From: Pseudocitrobacter corydidari
GTDB taxonomy: Bacteria > Pseudomonadota > Gammaproteobacteria > Enterobacterales > Enterobacteriaceae
Reading direction: 5' to 3'
Length of the DNA: 64,000 nt
Assembly (NCBI RefSeq): GCF_021172065.1
Contig: NZ_CP087880.1
Span: 3,820,583-3,884,582 of the forward strand
Numbering within the stretch: the stretch's first letter is position 1; every line of letters begins with the position of its first letter. The notes beneath the pieces were generated by a model that saw nothing but the letters and a program-made list of their open reading frames with translations, did not search any database and had not been told where the DNA came from. The translations under genes were made by a program, and so were the position numbers. Positions 25,551 through 33,196 of this stretch are shown here, piece by piece.

Positions 25551-26591
25551 TTAGTACAGCGCTTTACCGCTGCTGTCTTTCACGCTGGTCTTCCATGCGG
25601 CACGAACCTGCTCAACCACGCTGTCCGGCAGTGACGCGTAATCCAGGTCGTTAGCTTGTTTCGCGCCGTTTTTGTAAGCCCAGTCAAAGAACTTCAGCAC
25701 TTCTACGCCCTGCTCCGGTTTTTTCTGCTCTTTGTGCACCAGGATGAAGGTGGTGGAGGTAATCGGCCACACATCGTCACCTTTCTGGTTGGTCAGGTCC
25801 TGAGCGAAAGATTTGCTCCAGTCGACGCCTTTGGCAGCGTTAGAGAAGCTCTCTTCGGTCGGGCTTACCGGCTTACCGTCGGCAGAAACAATTTTGGTGT
25901 AGGCCAGGTTATTCTGTTTCGCGTAAGCGTACTCGACATAACCAATCGCACCCGGCAGACGCTGTACGAACGCCGCGATACCGTCGTTGCCTTTACCGCC
26001 GAGGCCAGTCGGCCAGTTTACGGTAGAGCCTGCACCAACTTTGGATTTCCACTCTTCGTTCACTTTCGCCAGGTAGCTGGTGAAGACGAAGGAGGTACCG
26101 GAGCCATCCGCACGACGCACGACGGCGATATTCTGCGAAGGCAGTTTCACGCCTGGGTTCAGTTTGGTGATGGCTTCGTCATCCCACTTCTTAATTTTAC
26201 CCAGGTAGATGTCACCCAGAGTTTTACCATCCAGCACCAGTTCGCCAGATTTCAGACCCGGAATGTTTACAGCCAGAACCACACCGCCGATCACGGTCGG
26301 GAACTGGAACAGGCCTTCCTGCGCCAGTTTTTCGTCAGACAGCGGGGCATCAGATGCGCCGAAATCCACGGTGTTAGCGGTAATTTGTTTTACGCCGCCA
26401 GAAGAACCAATACCCTGGTAGTTAACCTTATTACCGGTCTCTTTCTGGTAGGTGTCAGCCCATTTGGCATACACCGGCGCCGGAAATGTTGCACCAGCAC
26501 CCGTCAGGCTTGCTGCAGCAAACGCAGAGAAAGCACTCATCGATAAGGTCGCGGCGACAACAGTTGCGACGGTGGTACGCATAACTTTCAT
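25551..26591 (-). CDS. pstS: PstS, periplasmic phosphate-binding protein
   Basis: A 346-residue precursor of the phosphate receptor of the PstSCAB importer. A Sec signal peptide (residues 1-25, basic MKVMRTT start, cleavage in the AFSAFA/AAS region) precedes the type II binding protein. The phosphate-ligand loops TGAGATFPAP, GSSGGVKQ, GASDAPL and RRADGSGTSF can all be seen. Strong induction under phosphate starvation is expected from the Pho box upstream. Confidence 0.97.
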   Translation of the reverse strand: MKVMRTTVATVVAATLSMSAFSAFAAASLTGAGATFPAPVYAKWADTYQKETGNKVNYQGIGSSGGVKQITANTVDFGASDAPLSDEKLAQEGLFQFPTVIGGVVLAVNIPGLKSGELVLDGKTLGDIYLGKIKKWDDEAITKLNPGVKLPSQNIAVVRRADGSGTSFVFTSYLAKVNEEWKSKVGAGSTVNWPTGLGGKGNDGIAAFVQRLPGAIGYVEYAYAKQNNLAYTKIVSADGKPVSPTEESFSNAAKGVDWSKSFAQDLTNQKGDDVWPITSTTFILVHKEQKKPEQGVEVLKFFDWAYKNGAKQANDLDYASLPDSVVEQVRAAWKTSVKDSSGKALY

Positions 26592-26657
26592 AATGTCTCC
26601 TGGGAGGATTCATAAAGCATTGTTTAATGGCTACGATGAGCAAAATAGGACAAACAG

Positions 26658-26697
26658 GTGACAGTTATATGTATGGAATATGACAGTTTTATGACAA
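26658..26697 (-). promoter_or_regulatory. PhoB-binding Pho boxes of pstS
   Basis: On the minus strand, TTGTCATAAAACTGTCAT (26680-26697) differs from the 18-bp Pho box consensus by very little. A further CATATAACTGTCAC half-unit (26658-26671) continues the direct-repeat series toward the gene. The arrangement is the same as in E. coli pstS. Confidence 0.9.
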
Positions 26698-26854
26698 GGA
26701 AGTACTTACCGAAAACATGGATATAAAACCCATACAATTCAATAATTTGTTCTTTGTAGCGAATTTCAGATTTCAGCAATATTTTCTTTTTATGACATCA
26801 GAAACAGTAGCTGAAAATGACAGATTGTCATAAATCTCAGGCGGGGAATGGCGC

Positions 26855-26883
26855 AAAAAAAAGCTCCACCCGAAGGTGGAGCC
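26855..26883 (-). terminator. Rho-independent terminator of glmUS
   Basis: On the minus strand GGCTCCACC-TTCG-GGTGGAGC is followed by eight T residues, immediately after the glmS stop. This is a textbook intrinsic terminator. Confidence 0.93.
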
Positions 26884-26890
26884 TGTGTGA

Positions 26891-28720
26891 TTACTCTACG
26901 GTCACCGATTTTGCCAGGTTACGCGGCTGGTCAACGTCGGTGCCTTTGATCAGCGCCACGTGGTACGCCAGCAGTTGCAGCGGCACGGTGTAGAAGATTG
27001 GCGCAATCACCTCTTCAACGTGCGGCATCTCAATAATGTGCATGTTGTCGCTGTTGGTGAAAGCAGCATCCTGGTCGGCGAAGACATACAACTGGCCACC
27101 GCGCGCGCGAACTTCTTCAATGTTGGATTTCAGTTTTTCCAGCAGTTCGTTGTTCGGTGCAACCACGATAACCGGCATATCCGCGTCAATCAGCGCCAGC
27201 GGGCCGTGTTTCAGCTCGCCTGCGGCATAAGCTTCCGCGTGAATGTACGAGATCTCTTTCAGCTTCAGCGCGCCTTCCAGGGCAATCGGGTACTGATCGC
27301 CACGGCCGAGGAACAGCGCGTGATGTTTGTCGGAGAAATCTTCTGCCAGCGCTTCAATACGTTTGTCCTGCGACAGCATCTGCTCAATACGGCTCGGCAG
27401 TGCTTGCAGGCCATGAACGATATCGTGCTCGATGGACGCATCCAGACCTTTCAGGCTTGCCAGTTTCGCCACCAGCATCAGCAGAACGGTCAACTGCGTG
27501 GTGAAGGCTTTGGTAGACGCTACACCGATTTCAGTACCGGCATTGGTCATCATCGCCAGGTCGGATTCACGGACCAGCGAAGAGCCCGGAACGTTACAAA
27601 TAGCCAGAGACCCCAGGTAACCCAGCTCTTTCGACAGACGCAGGCCCGCGAGGGTATCTGCCGTTTCACCAGACTGCGACAGGGTGATCATCAGGCTGTT
27701 GCGACGCACTGCGGATTTGCGATAGCGGAATTCAGAAGCGATTTCCACGTCGCACGGTACGCCCGCCAGCGATTCAAACCAGTAGCGGGAAACCATCCCG
27801 GAGTTGTAGGAGGTACCGCAGGCGATGATCTGAATATGCTCGACTTTCGCCAGCAGTTCGTCGGCATTCGGCCCCAGTTCGCTTAAATCAACCTGCCCGT
27901 GGCTGATGCGGCCGGTCAGGGTGTTTTTGATGGCGTTCGGCTGCTCGTAAATCTCTTTCTGCATGTAGTGGCGGTAAATACCTTTATCGCCCGCGTCATA
28001 CTGGAGATTGGATTCGATATCCTGACGTTTGACTTCTGCGCCAGTTTTATCAAACACGGTTACCGCACGACGGGTCACTTCCGCGATATCACCCTCTTCA
28101 AGGAAGATAAAGCGGCGAGTTACCGGCAGCAGCGCCAGCTGATCAGAGGCGATAAAGTTTTCACCCATGCCGAGGCCGATAACCAGCGGGCTACCAGAGC
28201 GCGCGGCCAGCAGAGTGTCCGGATTGCGGGTATCCATAATCACGGTGCCGTACGCGCCACGCAGCTGTGGGATGGCGCGCAGCACGGCTTCACGCAGTGT
28301 GCCGCCCTGCTCCATTTCCCAGTGCACCAGGTGCGCGATTACTTCGGTATCCGTTTCGGACACGAAGGTGTAGCCACGGCCCTGCAGCATTTCGCGCAGC
28401 GGTTCGTGGTTTTCGATGATGCCGTTATGCACCACCACAATGTGTTCAGAAACATGCGGATGCGCGTTGGTTTCTGAAGGTTCGCCGTGCGTTGCCCAAC
28501 GGGTGTGAGCAATACCGGTGCCGCCGTGAAGCGGGTGTTCTTCCGCCGCCTGAGAGAGCATCTGGACTTTACCCAGACGACGCAGACGGGTCATGTTGCC
28601 CTTTTCATCAACGACCGCCAGACCCGCGGAGTCATAACCACGGTATTCCAGACGACGTAAACCTTCGAGAAGGATCTCAGCTACATCACGTTGCGCGACT
28701 GCGCCTACAATTCCACACAT
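26891..28720 (-). CDS. glmS: GlmS, glutamine-fructose-6-phosphate aminotransferase
   Basis: The 609-residue enzyme that converts fructose-6-phosphate and glutamine to glucosamine-6-phosphate, the first step to UDP-GlcNAc for peptidoglycan and LPS. An N-terminal glutaminase domain has Cys2 as nucleophile (MCGIVGAV, then RGYDSAG and HTRWATHG). Two SIS isomerase domains follow (ACGTSYNSG, SQSGETADT, STKAFTTQL), ending with the invariant PRNLAKSVTVE. It follows glmU; in E. coli its mRNA is controlled by the GlmY/GlmZ RNAs. Confidence 0.98.
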   Translation of the reverse strand: MCGIVGAVAQRDVAEILLEGLRRLEYRGYDSAGLAVVDEKGNMTRLRRLGKVQMLSQAAEEHPLHGGTGIAHTRWATHGEPSETNAHPHVSEHIVVVHNGIIENHEPLREMLQGRGYTFVSETDTEVIAHLVHWEMEQGGTLREAVLRAIPQLRGAYGTVIMDTRNPDTLLAARSGSPLVIGLGMGENFIASDQLALLPVTRRFIFLEEGDIAEVTRRAVTVFDKTGAEVKRQDIESNLQYDAGDKGIYRHYMQKEIYEQPNAIKNTLTGRISHGQVDLSELGPNADELLAKVEHIQIIACGTSYNSGMVSRYWFESLAGVPCDVEIASEFRYRKSAVRRNSLMITLSQSGETADTLAGLRLSKELGYLGSLAICNVPGSSLVRESDLAMMTNAGTEIGVASTKAFTTQLTVLLMLVAKLASLKGLDASIEHDIVHGLQALPSRIEQMLSQDKRIEALAEDFSDKHHALFLGRGDQYPIALEGALKLKEISYIHAEAYAAGELKHGPLALIDADMPVIVVAPNNELLEKLKSNIEEVRARGGQLYVFADQDAAFTNSDNMHIIEMPHVEEVIAPIFYTVPLQLLAYHVALIKGTDVDQPRNLAKSVTVE

Positions 28721-28876
28721 AGTTTTTTAATTCCGATTTTGGCGATATGCCAGTCGTTGTCGGTCAACCTGTATGCCCGTATTTTCGGGCGCCCCGAGCC
28801 TTTGTAGAGAGTGGGGTTATTATTTTGAGTACTGCATTTTGGGCGGGAGATTATGTTATCTCCTCATCCCCTGTCT

Positions 28877-28908
28877 GCCTGATGGCGGCTTCGCCTTATC
28901 AGGCCTAC
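28877..28908. repeat. REP unit between glmU and glmS
   Basis: A single REP palindrome (GCCTGATGGCGGCTTCGCC ... TTATCAGGCCTAC) lies in the 220-bp gap between glmU and glmS. Confidence 0.85.
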
Positions 28909-28941
28909 AAATAGATCAACGGGGTTTATCCCCTTACAGTA

Positions 28942-30312
28942 TTACTTCTTCTTCACCGGACGCTGCCAGCCCTGTTTATGGACCTGCGGTACACGGCTTA
29001 AAACCAGTTCGTTATCAGCAACATTGCGCGTGACAGTGGTGCCTGCGGCGATGGTCACACCATTGCCGACGGTAACCGGCGCCACCAGCTGCGTGTCAGA
29101 ACCCACAAACACATCATTCCCAATGATGGTTTTGAATTTATTCGCACCATCGTAGTTACAGGTGATGGTGCCTGCGCCGATATTCACGTTGTCGCCAATT
29201 TCCGCATCGCCCAGGTAAGTCAGATGGCCGGCTTTCGAGCCTTTACCCAGACGCGCTTTTTTCATTTCAACGAAGTTGCCAACGTGTGCGCCTTCCATGA
29301 GTTCCGCGCCAGGACGCAGACGTGCGAACGGGCCGATAGTGCAGGCGGCGTCGAGACGTGCGTCTTCCACCACGCTGTAAGGGCTGATTTCACAATCATC
29401 GCCAATCACCGCGTTTTTAATCACGCAGCCTGCGCCAATTTTCACGCGGTTGCCCAGCGTAACGTCGCCTTCCAGAATAACGTTAGCGTCAATTTCCACA
29501 TCGCACCCGTGCGTCAGGGTGCCACGAAGATCAAAACGCGCCGGGTCGCGCAGCATTACGCCCGCCAGCAGCAGTTTTTCAGCCTGCTCAGACTGGTAAA
29601 CGCGTTCGAGACGAGAGAGTTGCAGGCGGTTGTTGACGCCTTCTACTTCGCTCAGGCGGTCAGGATGCACGGCGGCAATTTCACGCCCTTCCTGATACGC
29701 CATCGCGATGATGTCGGTGATATAGAACTCACCCTGCGCATTGTTATTGTTGAGTTTCGACAACCAGCGCTTCATATCCGCACCGCTGGCAATCAAAATG
29801 CCGGTGTTAATTTCCTGAATCTGACGCTGTTCATCGCTGGCGTCTTTATGCTCAACGATACCGGTCACTTTGCCGTTTTCGCGGGTGATGCGGCCATAGC
29901 CGGTAGGATCGTCGAGCTTGACGGTCAGCAGGCCAATGCCGCCCTGCGGTTTCGCATCGCGCAGGCGTTGCAGCGTTTCGATGGAAATCAGCGGTACATC
30001 GCCATACAGCATCATGATGTCTTCATCATCGGCAAAGAACGGCGCGGCCTGCTGCATGGCATGGCCCGTACCCAGCTGTTCTGCCTGAAGCACCCAGTTC
30101 AGGTTACCGTCGGTCAGCGTCTTTTTGAGCAGTTCGCCGCCGTGGCCATACACCAGATGAACCTGCGCTGCGCCTAATTTATTGGCAGCATCAATGACGT
30201 GTTGCACCATCGGCTTTCCTGCCAGGGTGTGCAGCACTTTAGGAAGTTCGGAATACATGCGGGTGCCTTTGCCAGCGGCAAGGATCACGACGCTCATTGT
30301 ACTGTTAGACAT
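28942..30312 (-). CDS. glmU: GlmU, bifunctional UDP-GlcNAc pyrophosphorylase/acetyltransferase
   Basis: A 456-residue bifunctional enzyme: the C-terminal left-handed beta-helix acetylates glucosamine-1-phosphate, and the N-terminal Rossmann domain uridylates it to UDP-GlcNAc. The N-terminal signature VVILAAGKGTRMYSELPKVL (20 residues) is clear, as is YGDVPLI with the metal-binding Asp. Hexapeptide repeats run from about residue 255, and the acetyl-CoA region ends in VPQVHKQGWQRPVKKK. The second of two in-frame ATGs (30312) has the better spacing to AGGA and gives the E. coli length. Confidence 0.97.
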   Translation of the reverse strand: MSNSTMSVVILAAGKGTRMYSELPKVLHTLAGKPMVQHVIDAANKLGAAQVHLVYGHGGELLKKTLTDGNLNWVLQAEQLGTGHAMQQAAPFFADDEDIMMLYGDVPLISIETLQRLRDAKPQGGIGLLTVKLDDPTGYGRITRENGKVTGIVEHKDASDEQRQIQEINTGILIASGADMKRWLSKLNNNNAQGEFYITDIIAMAYQEGREIAAVHPDRLSEVEGVNNRLQLSRLERVYQSEQAEKLLLAGVMLRDPARFDLRGTLTHGCDVEIDANVILEGDVTLGNRVKIGAGCVIKNAVIGDDCEISPYSVVEDARLDAACTIGPFARLRPGAELMEGAHVGNFVEMKKARLGKGSKAGHLTYLGDAEIGDNVNIGAGTITCNYDGANKFKTIIGNDVFVGSDTQLVAPVTVGNGVTIAAGTTVTRNVADNELVLSRVPQVHKQGWQRPVKKK

Positions 30313-30556
30313 ATGCATCCTGTCTGTAAATTAAGTAGGAAGTAAACCCCATTTCACCTTGAAATTTCTACATATTTTTCATCATGAAATGGTCTGCTGT
30401 TAAAACGGTCAACCGTCTGTTGTTACACGCCTTTCCAGGCCCATTTTCGACCATCATAAAAGGTTTTGTCTTGTAAAAGTTTAGGCAACACGCCGAATTA
30501 CGCGCTATGCCACTGCTTAGGCTCTTCTTTTGTCACCTGAATAAAGATCGCCTAGA

Positions 30557-30575
30557 AATAAAACAGTGTTTTATT
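30557..30575 (+). promoter_or_regulatory. KdgR-type operator 1 upstream of pelX
   Basis: AATAAAACAGTGTTTTATT fits the KdgR recognition pattern AATRAAAYRNYRTTTYATT at every position. It is the core of a perfect 21-bp inverted repeat (30556-30576) centred 92 bp before pelX. Confidence 0.8.
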
Positions 30576-30598
30576 TGAGCGGTTTTGTGACGAACAAA

Positions 30599-30617
30599 AA
30601 AGAAACAGCATTTCATT
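30599..30617 (+). promoter_or_regulatory. KdgR-type operator 2 upstream of pelX
   Basis: AAAGAAACAGCATTTCATT differs from the KdgR pattern at one position. It is exactly 42 bp (four helical turns) downstream of operator 1, and 40 bp before the pelX start, where it would cover the start of transcription. Confidence 0.7.
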
Positions 30618-30657
30618 TTGGTGATAATCGCAGCGGGAAACCATTCAGGAAGATAAT

Positions 30658-32805
30658 ATGAAAAACAAATTACCTCTGGCTTTAACCCTGTGCAGCGCTG
30701 CTATCACCCTACCAGCACTGGCCGCAGACGCACCACTCTGGAAAGCGATCGCCTTTGGGCAATCGACAGATATGAATTTCTCTTCCAACGTTCTGCCGGA
30801 AAAGATTGGTGTGAATAATGTCACCATTGAGGGTAAAACGCTCAGCCCGGATAGCACGGCAGATTTGAGTAAACCGATAACAATCGAAAGCCGCGGCGGC
30901 AAGATTGCTAACTCGCATGACGGTCTGACGTTCTTCTATACCCAACTCCCTACGGATGAAAACTTTGTGCTGCAGGCCACGGTGACCGTCGATCAGTTTG
31001 GCCCGGAAAACGGCGCCAAACCGGCGGCACAAGAGGGTGCGGGTTTACTGGTGCGCGATGTGATTGGCACCCCGAGACAGGAACCGCTGAAAGAGGGTTA
31101 TGAAGAGTTCCCCGCCGCAGCCAACATGGTGATGAATGCCATCATGACGCAGGACAAAAAAGATGCTCACCGCGTGAAGCTACAGGCCATCGCGCGCGAA
31201 GGCATCACACAACCGTGGGGCAATGCCGGGTCAGCGATAAATAAGGTGAGCTACAAAGAAGAAGTTGACCTGCAAAAGACGCCGACCTTCCGCCTGAAGC
31301 TTGAACGTACGAACGAAGGCTTCATTACCGCCTGGGCGCCTGCGGGCAGTGAAGAGTGGGTCAGCGAAAAACTGCCGCGCGCCGATCTAATTTCGGTGCA
31401 GGATAAGCAACATTACTACGTCGGCTTCTTTGCCTCGCGTAATGCAAAAATCACCGTCAGCGATGCGTCACTCACCACGTCTAGCGCGCAAACCGTGGCA
31501 TCCGCACCTTTTGTGGCGAAAAGTTGGCCGCCGGTGATGCAGATAGCGTCCGCAGATAAGAGTCTGAGCAAGGATTATACCCTCCAGGCGCGTGCCAACG
31601 GTGACGGAAACTTTACCGTGCGTCACAACGAAGTGGTGATCGGGCTTGATAAAGCGGTGAAGGCCGGCGAGATGTTTACCCTGCCCACTCAGCTTCATGA
31701 GAACAATAATTTCCAGATTATCTGGACGCCCACAAACGACAAGCCGGTAACCCAGAGTATGGACGTGCAACTCGTCACGACCATCACGGGCAACACGCTG
31801 TATGTCGCACCAGACGGAAAAGCGGAAGGGAAAGGGACGCAAGCATCACCGTTAGATCTCAATACCGCTATCAGCCTGCTGCCGCCCGGCGGAAAGATTA
31901 TTCTTGCCGCGGGAAGCTATCCGAAAACGGATATTCCACTCAGCGCCAGCGGCCTGAAGGAGAAGCCGAAAACGTTGACGGCCAACGGTAAAGCGGTGAT
32001 CCACGGTATGCTGCTGGACGCGAACTACTGGCATCTCAACGGTATCGATATTACCGACAAGAGTTTGCGTATTCAGGGCAGCCATAACATTATCGAGAAC
32101 GTTGTGGCCTATCACAACGACGATACAGGGATTCAAATCTCTTCACCGGATAAACTGGGTCGCCCACTTTGGGCCAGCTATAACCGGGTGGTGAATTCAG
32201 AATCGTTCAGCAATGAAGATCCGGGTAAGATCAATGCCGACGGCTTTGCGGTGAAGATGCGCGTGGGAGAAGGTAACCGGCTGGAAGGATGCTATTCACA
32301 CGACAACATTGATGACGGCTACGATCTGTTTAACAAGATCGAAGACGGCGCCAACGGGGTGGTGGTCATTGAGAACTCCATCGCCCGTAACAACACCAGT
32401 AACGGCTTTAAGTTAGGTGGAGAAGGGCAACCGGTCGCGCATGAGATCCGTAACAGTATTGCGATTGGCAACCACCTTGATGGCTTCACCGATAACTTTA
32501 ACCCTGGCAAGCTGGTGGTGGTGAACAACGTTGCCGTCGACAATCAGCGTTTCAACTACATCTTCCGCCCGAGCCCCTACGGCGATGCGTCAACGCAGGG
32601 TGTCTTCAGTGACAACCTGTCGCTGCGCACAACGCCTGGAAAATACGATGATGCGGTGGTGGGGAATATTGATGCCAGCAACATCTTTATTGCTGAAGGG
32701 AAAAGCATAAACAGCAAGGAGTATCTCTCGCTGGACCTGCCACAGCCGCTGGAGCGTAACGCGGATGGCAGCTTTAAGACCGGGGATTTCCTGACTAAAA
32801 ACTAA
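30658..32805 (+). CDS. pelX: PelX-like exopolygalacturonate lyase (pectate disaccharide-lyase, PL9)
   Basis: A 715-residue secreted or periplasmic protein that resembles PelX of pectinolytic enterobacteria, an exo-acting lyase releasing unsaturated digalacturonate from the end of polygalacturonate. The Sec signal peptide (MKNKLPLALTLCSAA..., cleavage after ALA at about residue 22) is followed by a beta-rich N-terminal region to about residue 360. The C-terminal right-handed parallel beta-helix follows, with LYVAPDGKAEGKGTQASPLD, HNIIENVVAYHNDDTGIQIS and NIDDGYDLFNKIEDGANGVV typical of polysaccharide lyase family 9. The start has a CAGGAAGATAAT ribosome site. In E. coli nothing lies between glmU and atpC, so this is an accessory gene; the twin KdgR boxes support its pectin role. 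Confidence 0.87.
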   Translation: MKNKLPLALTLCSAAITLPALAADAPLWKAIAFGQSTDMNFSSNVLPEKIGVNNVTIEGKTLSPDSTADLSKPITIESRGGKIANSHDGLTFFYTQLPTDENFVLQATVTVDQFGPENGAKPAAQEGAGLLVRDVIGTPRQEPLKEGYEEFPAAANMVMNAIMTQDKKDAHRVKLQAIAREGITQPWGNAGSAINKVSYKEEVDLQKTPTFRLKLERTNEGFITAWAPAGSEEWVSEKLPRADLISVQDKQHYYVGFFASRNAKITVSDASLTTSSAQTVASAPFVAKSWPPVMQIASADKSLSKDYTLQARANGDGNFTVRHNEVVIGLDKAVKAGEMFTLPTQLHENNNFQIIWTPTNDKPVTQSMDVQLVTTITGNTLYVAPDGKAEGKGTQASPLDLNTAISLLPPGGKIILAAGSYPKTDIPLSASGLKEKPKTLTANGKAVIHGMLLDANYWHLNGIDITDKSLRIQGSHNIIENVVAYHNDDTGIQISSPDKLGRPLWASYNRVVNSESFSNEDPGKINADGFAVKMRVGEGNRLEGCYSHDNIDDGYDLFNKIEDGANGVVVIENSIARNNTSNGFKLGGEGQPVAHEIRNSIAIGNHLDGFTDNFNPGKLVVVNNVAVDNQRFNYIFRPSPYGDASTQGVFSDNLSLRTTPGKYDDAVVGNIDASNIFIAEGKSINSKEYLSLDLPQPLERNADGSFKTGDFLTKN

Positions 32806-32820
32806 AACTGCCCATAAACA

Positions 32821-32855
32821 AAAAGGTCGCCATCAGGCGACCTTCTTCGTTTGGT
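32821..32855. terminator. Bidirectional terminator shared by pelX and the small minus-strand gene
   Basis: Stem AAGGTCGCC / GGCGACCTT with a short loop. On the minus strand it is followed by TTTTTGTTT, a strong U-run; on the plus strand CTTCTTCGTTT follows, a weaker stop for pelX. Confidence 0.85.
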
Positions 32856-32942
32856 TCTCGTTCACACCGCATGTGTTGTGGTTTTAGTTAGCGGTACAGC
32901 GCAAAACGAAACACAGCAAACGAGGCTTTCAGCCATGCAACC

Positions 32943-33014
32943 TTAGTGGTTGATAGTACCGAAAGAGATATTCATAGAGCTGAAAAGAGCGATGATTTTG
33001 TTGATCAGTTTCAT
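32943..33014 (-). CDS. Unrecognised 23-residue small protein, possibly part of a dual-function RNA
   Basis: I do not recognise this gene. An ATG at 33014 opens a 23-codon frame beginning MKLINKIIALFSSM and ending in FGTINH; the first half could form an amphipathic helix. An AAAGGTG ribosome site lies six bases before the ATG. Upstream is a plausible sigma-70 promoter (TTGATC, 17 bp, TAGACT) with two perfect CRP-type palindromes; downstream, about 90 bp past the stop, is a strong intrinsic terminator. The whole transcript would be about 230 nt, so it may be a small RNA with a reading frame inside it. Translation is likely from the signals but not proven. Confidence 0.6.
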   Translation of the reverse strand: MKLINKIIALFSSMNISFGTINH

Positions 33015-33042
33015 GATAGCACCTTTGTAGGAAAATAATTTT

Positions 33043-33058
33043 TGTGACTCAACTCACA
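33043..33058 (-). promoter_or_regulatory. CRP-type palindrome, promoter-proximal
   Basis: TGTGACTCAACTCACA has both perfect CRP half-sites (TGTGA-N6-TCACA). It lies at or just downstream of the predicted start of the small-gene transcript, a position suited to repression. Confidence 0.75.
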
Positions 33059-33064
33059 AAAAGA

Positions 33065-33093
33065 AGTCTACGCCTCATTTTTTAATCGATCAA
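33065..33093 (-). promoter_or_regulatory. Predicted promoter of the small minus-strand gene
   Basis: On the minus strand a -35-like TTGATC and a -10-like TAGACT are 17 bp apart, between the two CRP-type sites. Each hexamer matches the consensus at four of six positions. Confidence 0.5.
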
Positions 33094-33099
33094 CTTTTT

Positions 33100-33115
33100 T
33101 GTGATGTTCATCACA
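33100..33115 (-). promoter_or_regulatory. CRP-type palindrome, upstream
   Basis: TGTGATGTTCATCACA has both perfect half-sites TGTGA and TCACA spaced by six. It lies just upstream of the predicted -35 element of the small gene, 57 bp from the other site centre to centre. Confidence 0.8.
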
Positions 33116-33157
33116 AAATATCAAAACCGCTTTTCAGTTTCAGGCAAATTGAAACAG

Positions 33158-33191
33158 CGCGGTAAAACCTGCATATGCACGATTTACCGCG
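33158..33191 (-). terminator. Hairpin after the Bax-inhibitor-1 family gene
   Basis: CGCGGTAAA pairs with TTTACCGCG around a 16-base loop that itself contains TGCATATGCA. It begins 6 bp beyond the stop. The U-run on the minus strand is poor, so this may be an inefficient terminator. Confidence 0.5.
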
Positions 33192-33196
33192 TGAAC

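Larger units (their letters stand above)
26592..26890. promoter_or_regulatory. glmS-pstS intergenic region
   Basis: About 300 bp containing the glmS terminator, the pstS promoter and Pho boxes. On the plus strand a further TTGTCATAAATCT half-site is present at 26825-26837. No additional coding region is visible. Confidence 0.7.
30313..30657. promoter_or_regulatory. glmU-pelX divergent regulatory region
   Basis: A 345-bp region carrying the glmU promoter (minus) and the pelX promoter (plus). It contains two KdgR-type operators near pelX, and nearer glmU the 13-bp palindrome TTTCATCATGAAA (30377-30389), which might be a NagC-type site. I could not place the -35/-10 elements securely. Confidence 0.6.

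Noticed and set aside
24575..26546. Long plus-strand frames opposite pstC and pstS
   Set aside because: They are antisense to intact transport genes, with low-complexity basic translations and no start signals.
30556..30576. NagC operator for glmU at the 21-bp palindrome
   Set aside because: The AT-rich palindrome could suggest NagC, but it fits the KdgR pattern at every position and lies next to a pectate lyase gene, so KdgR is preferred. NagC binding is not fully excluded.
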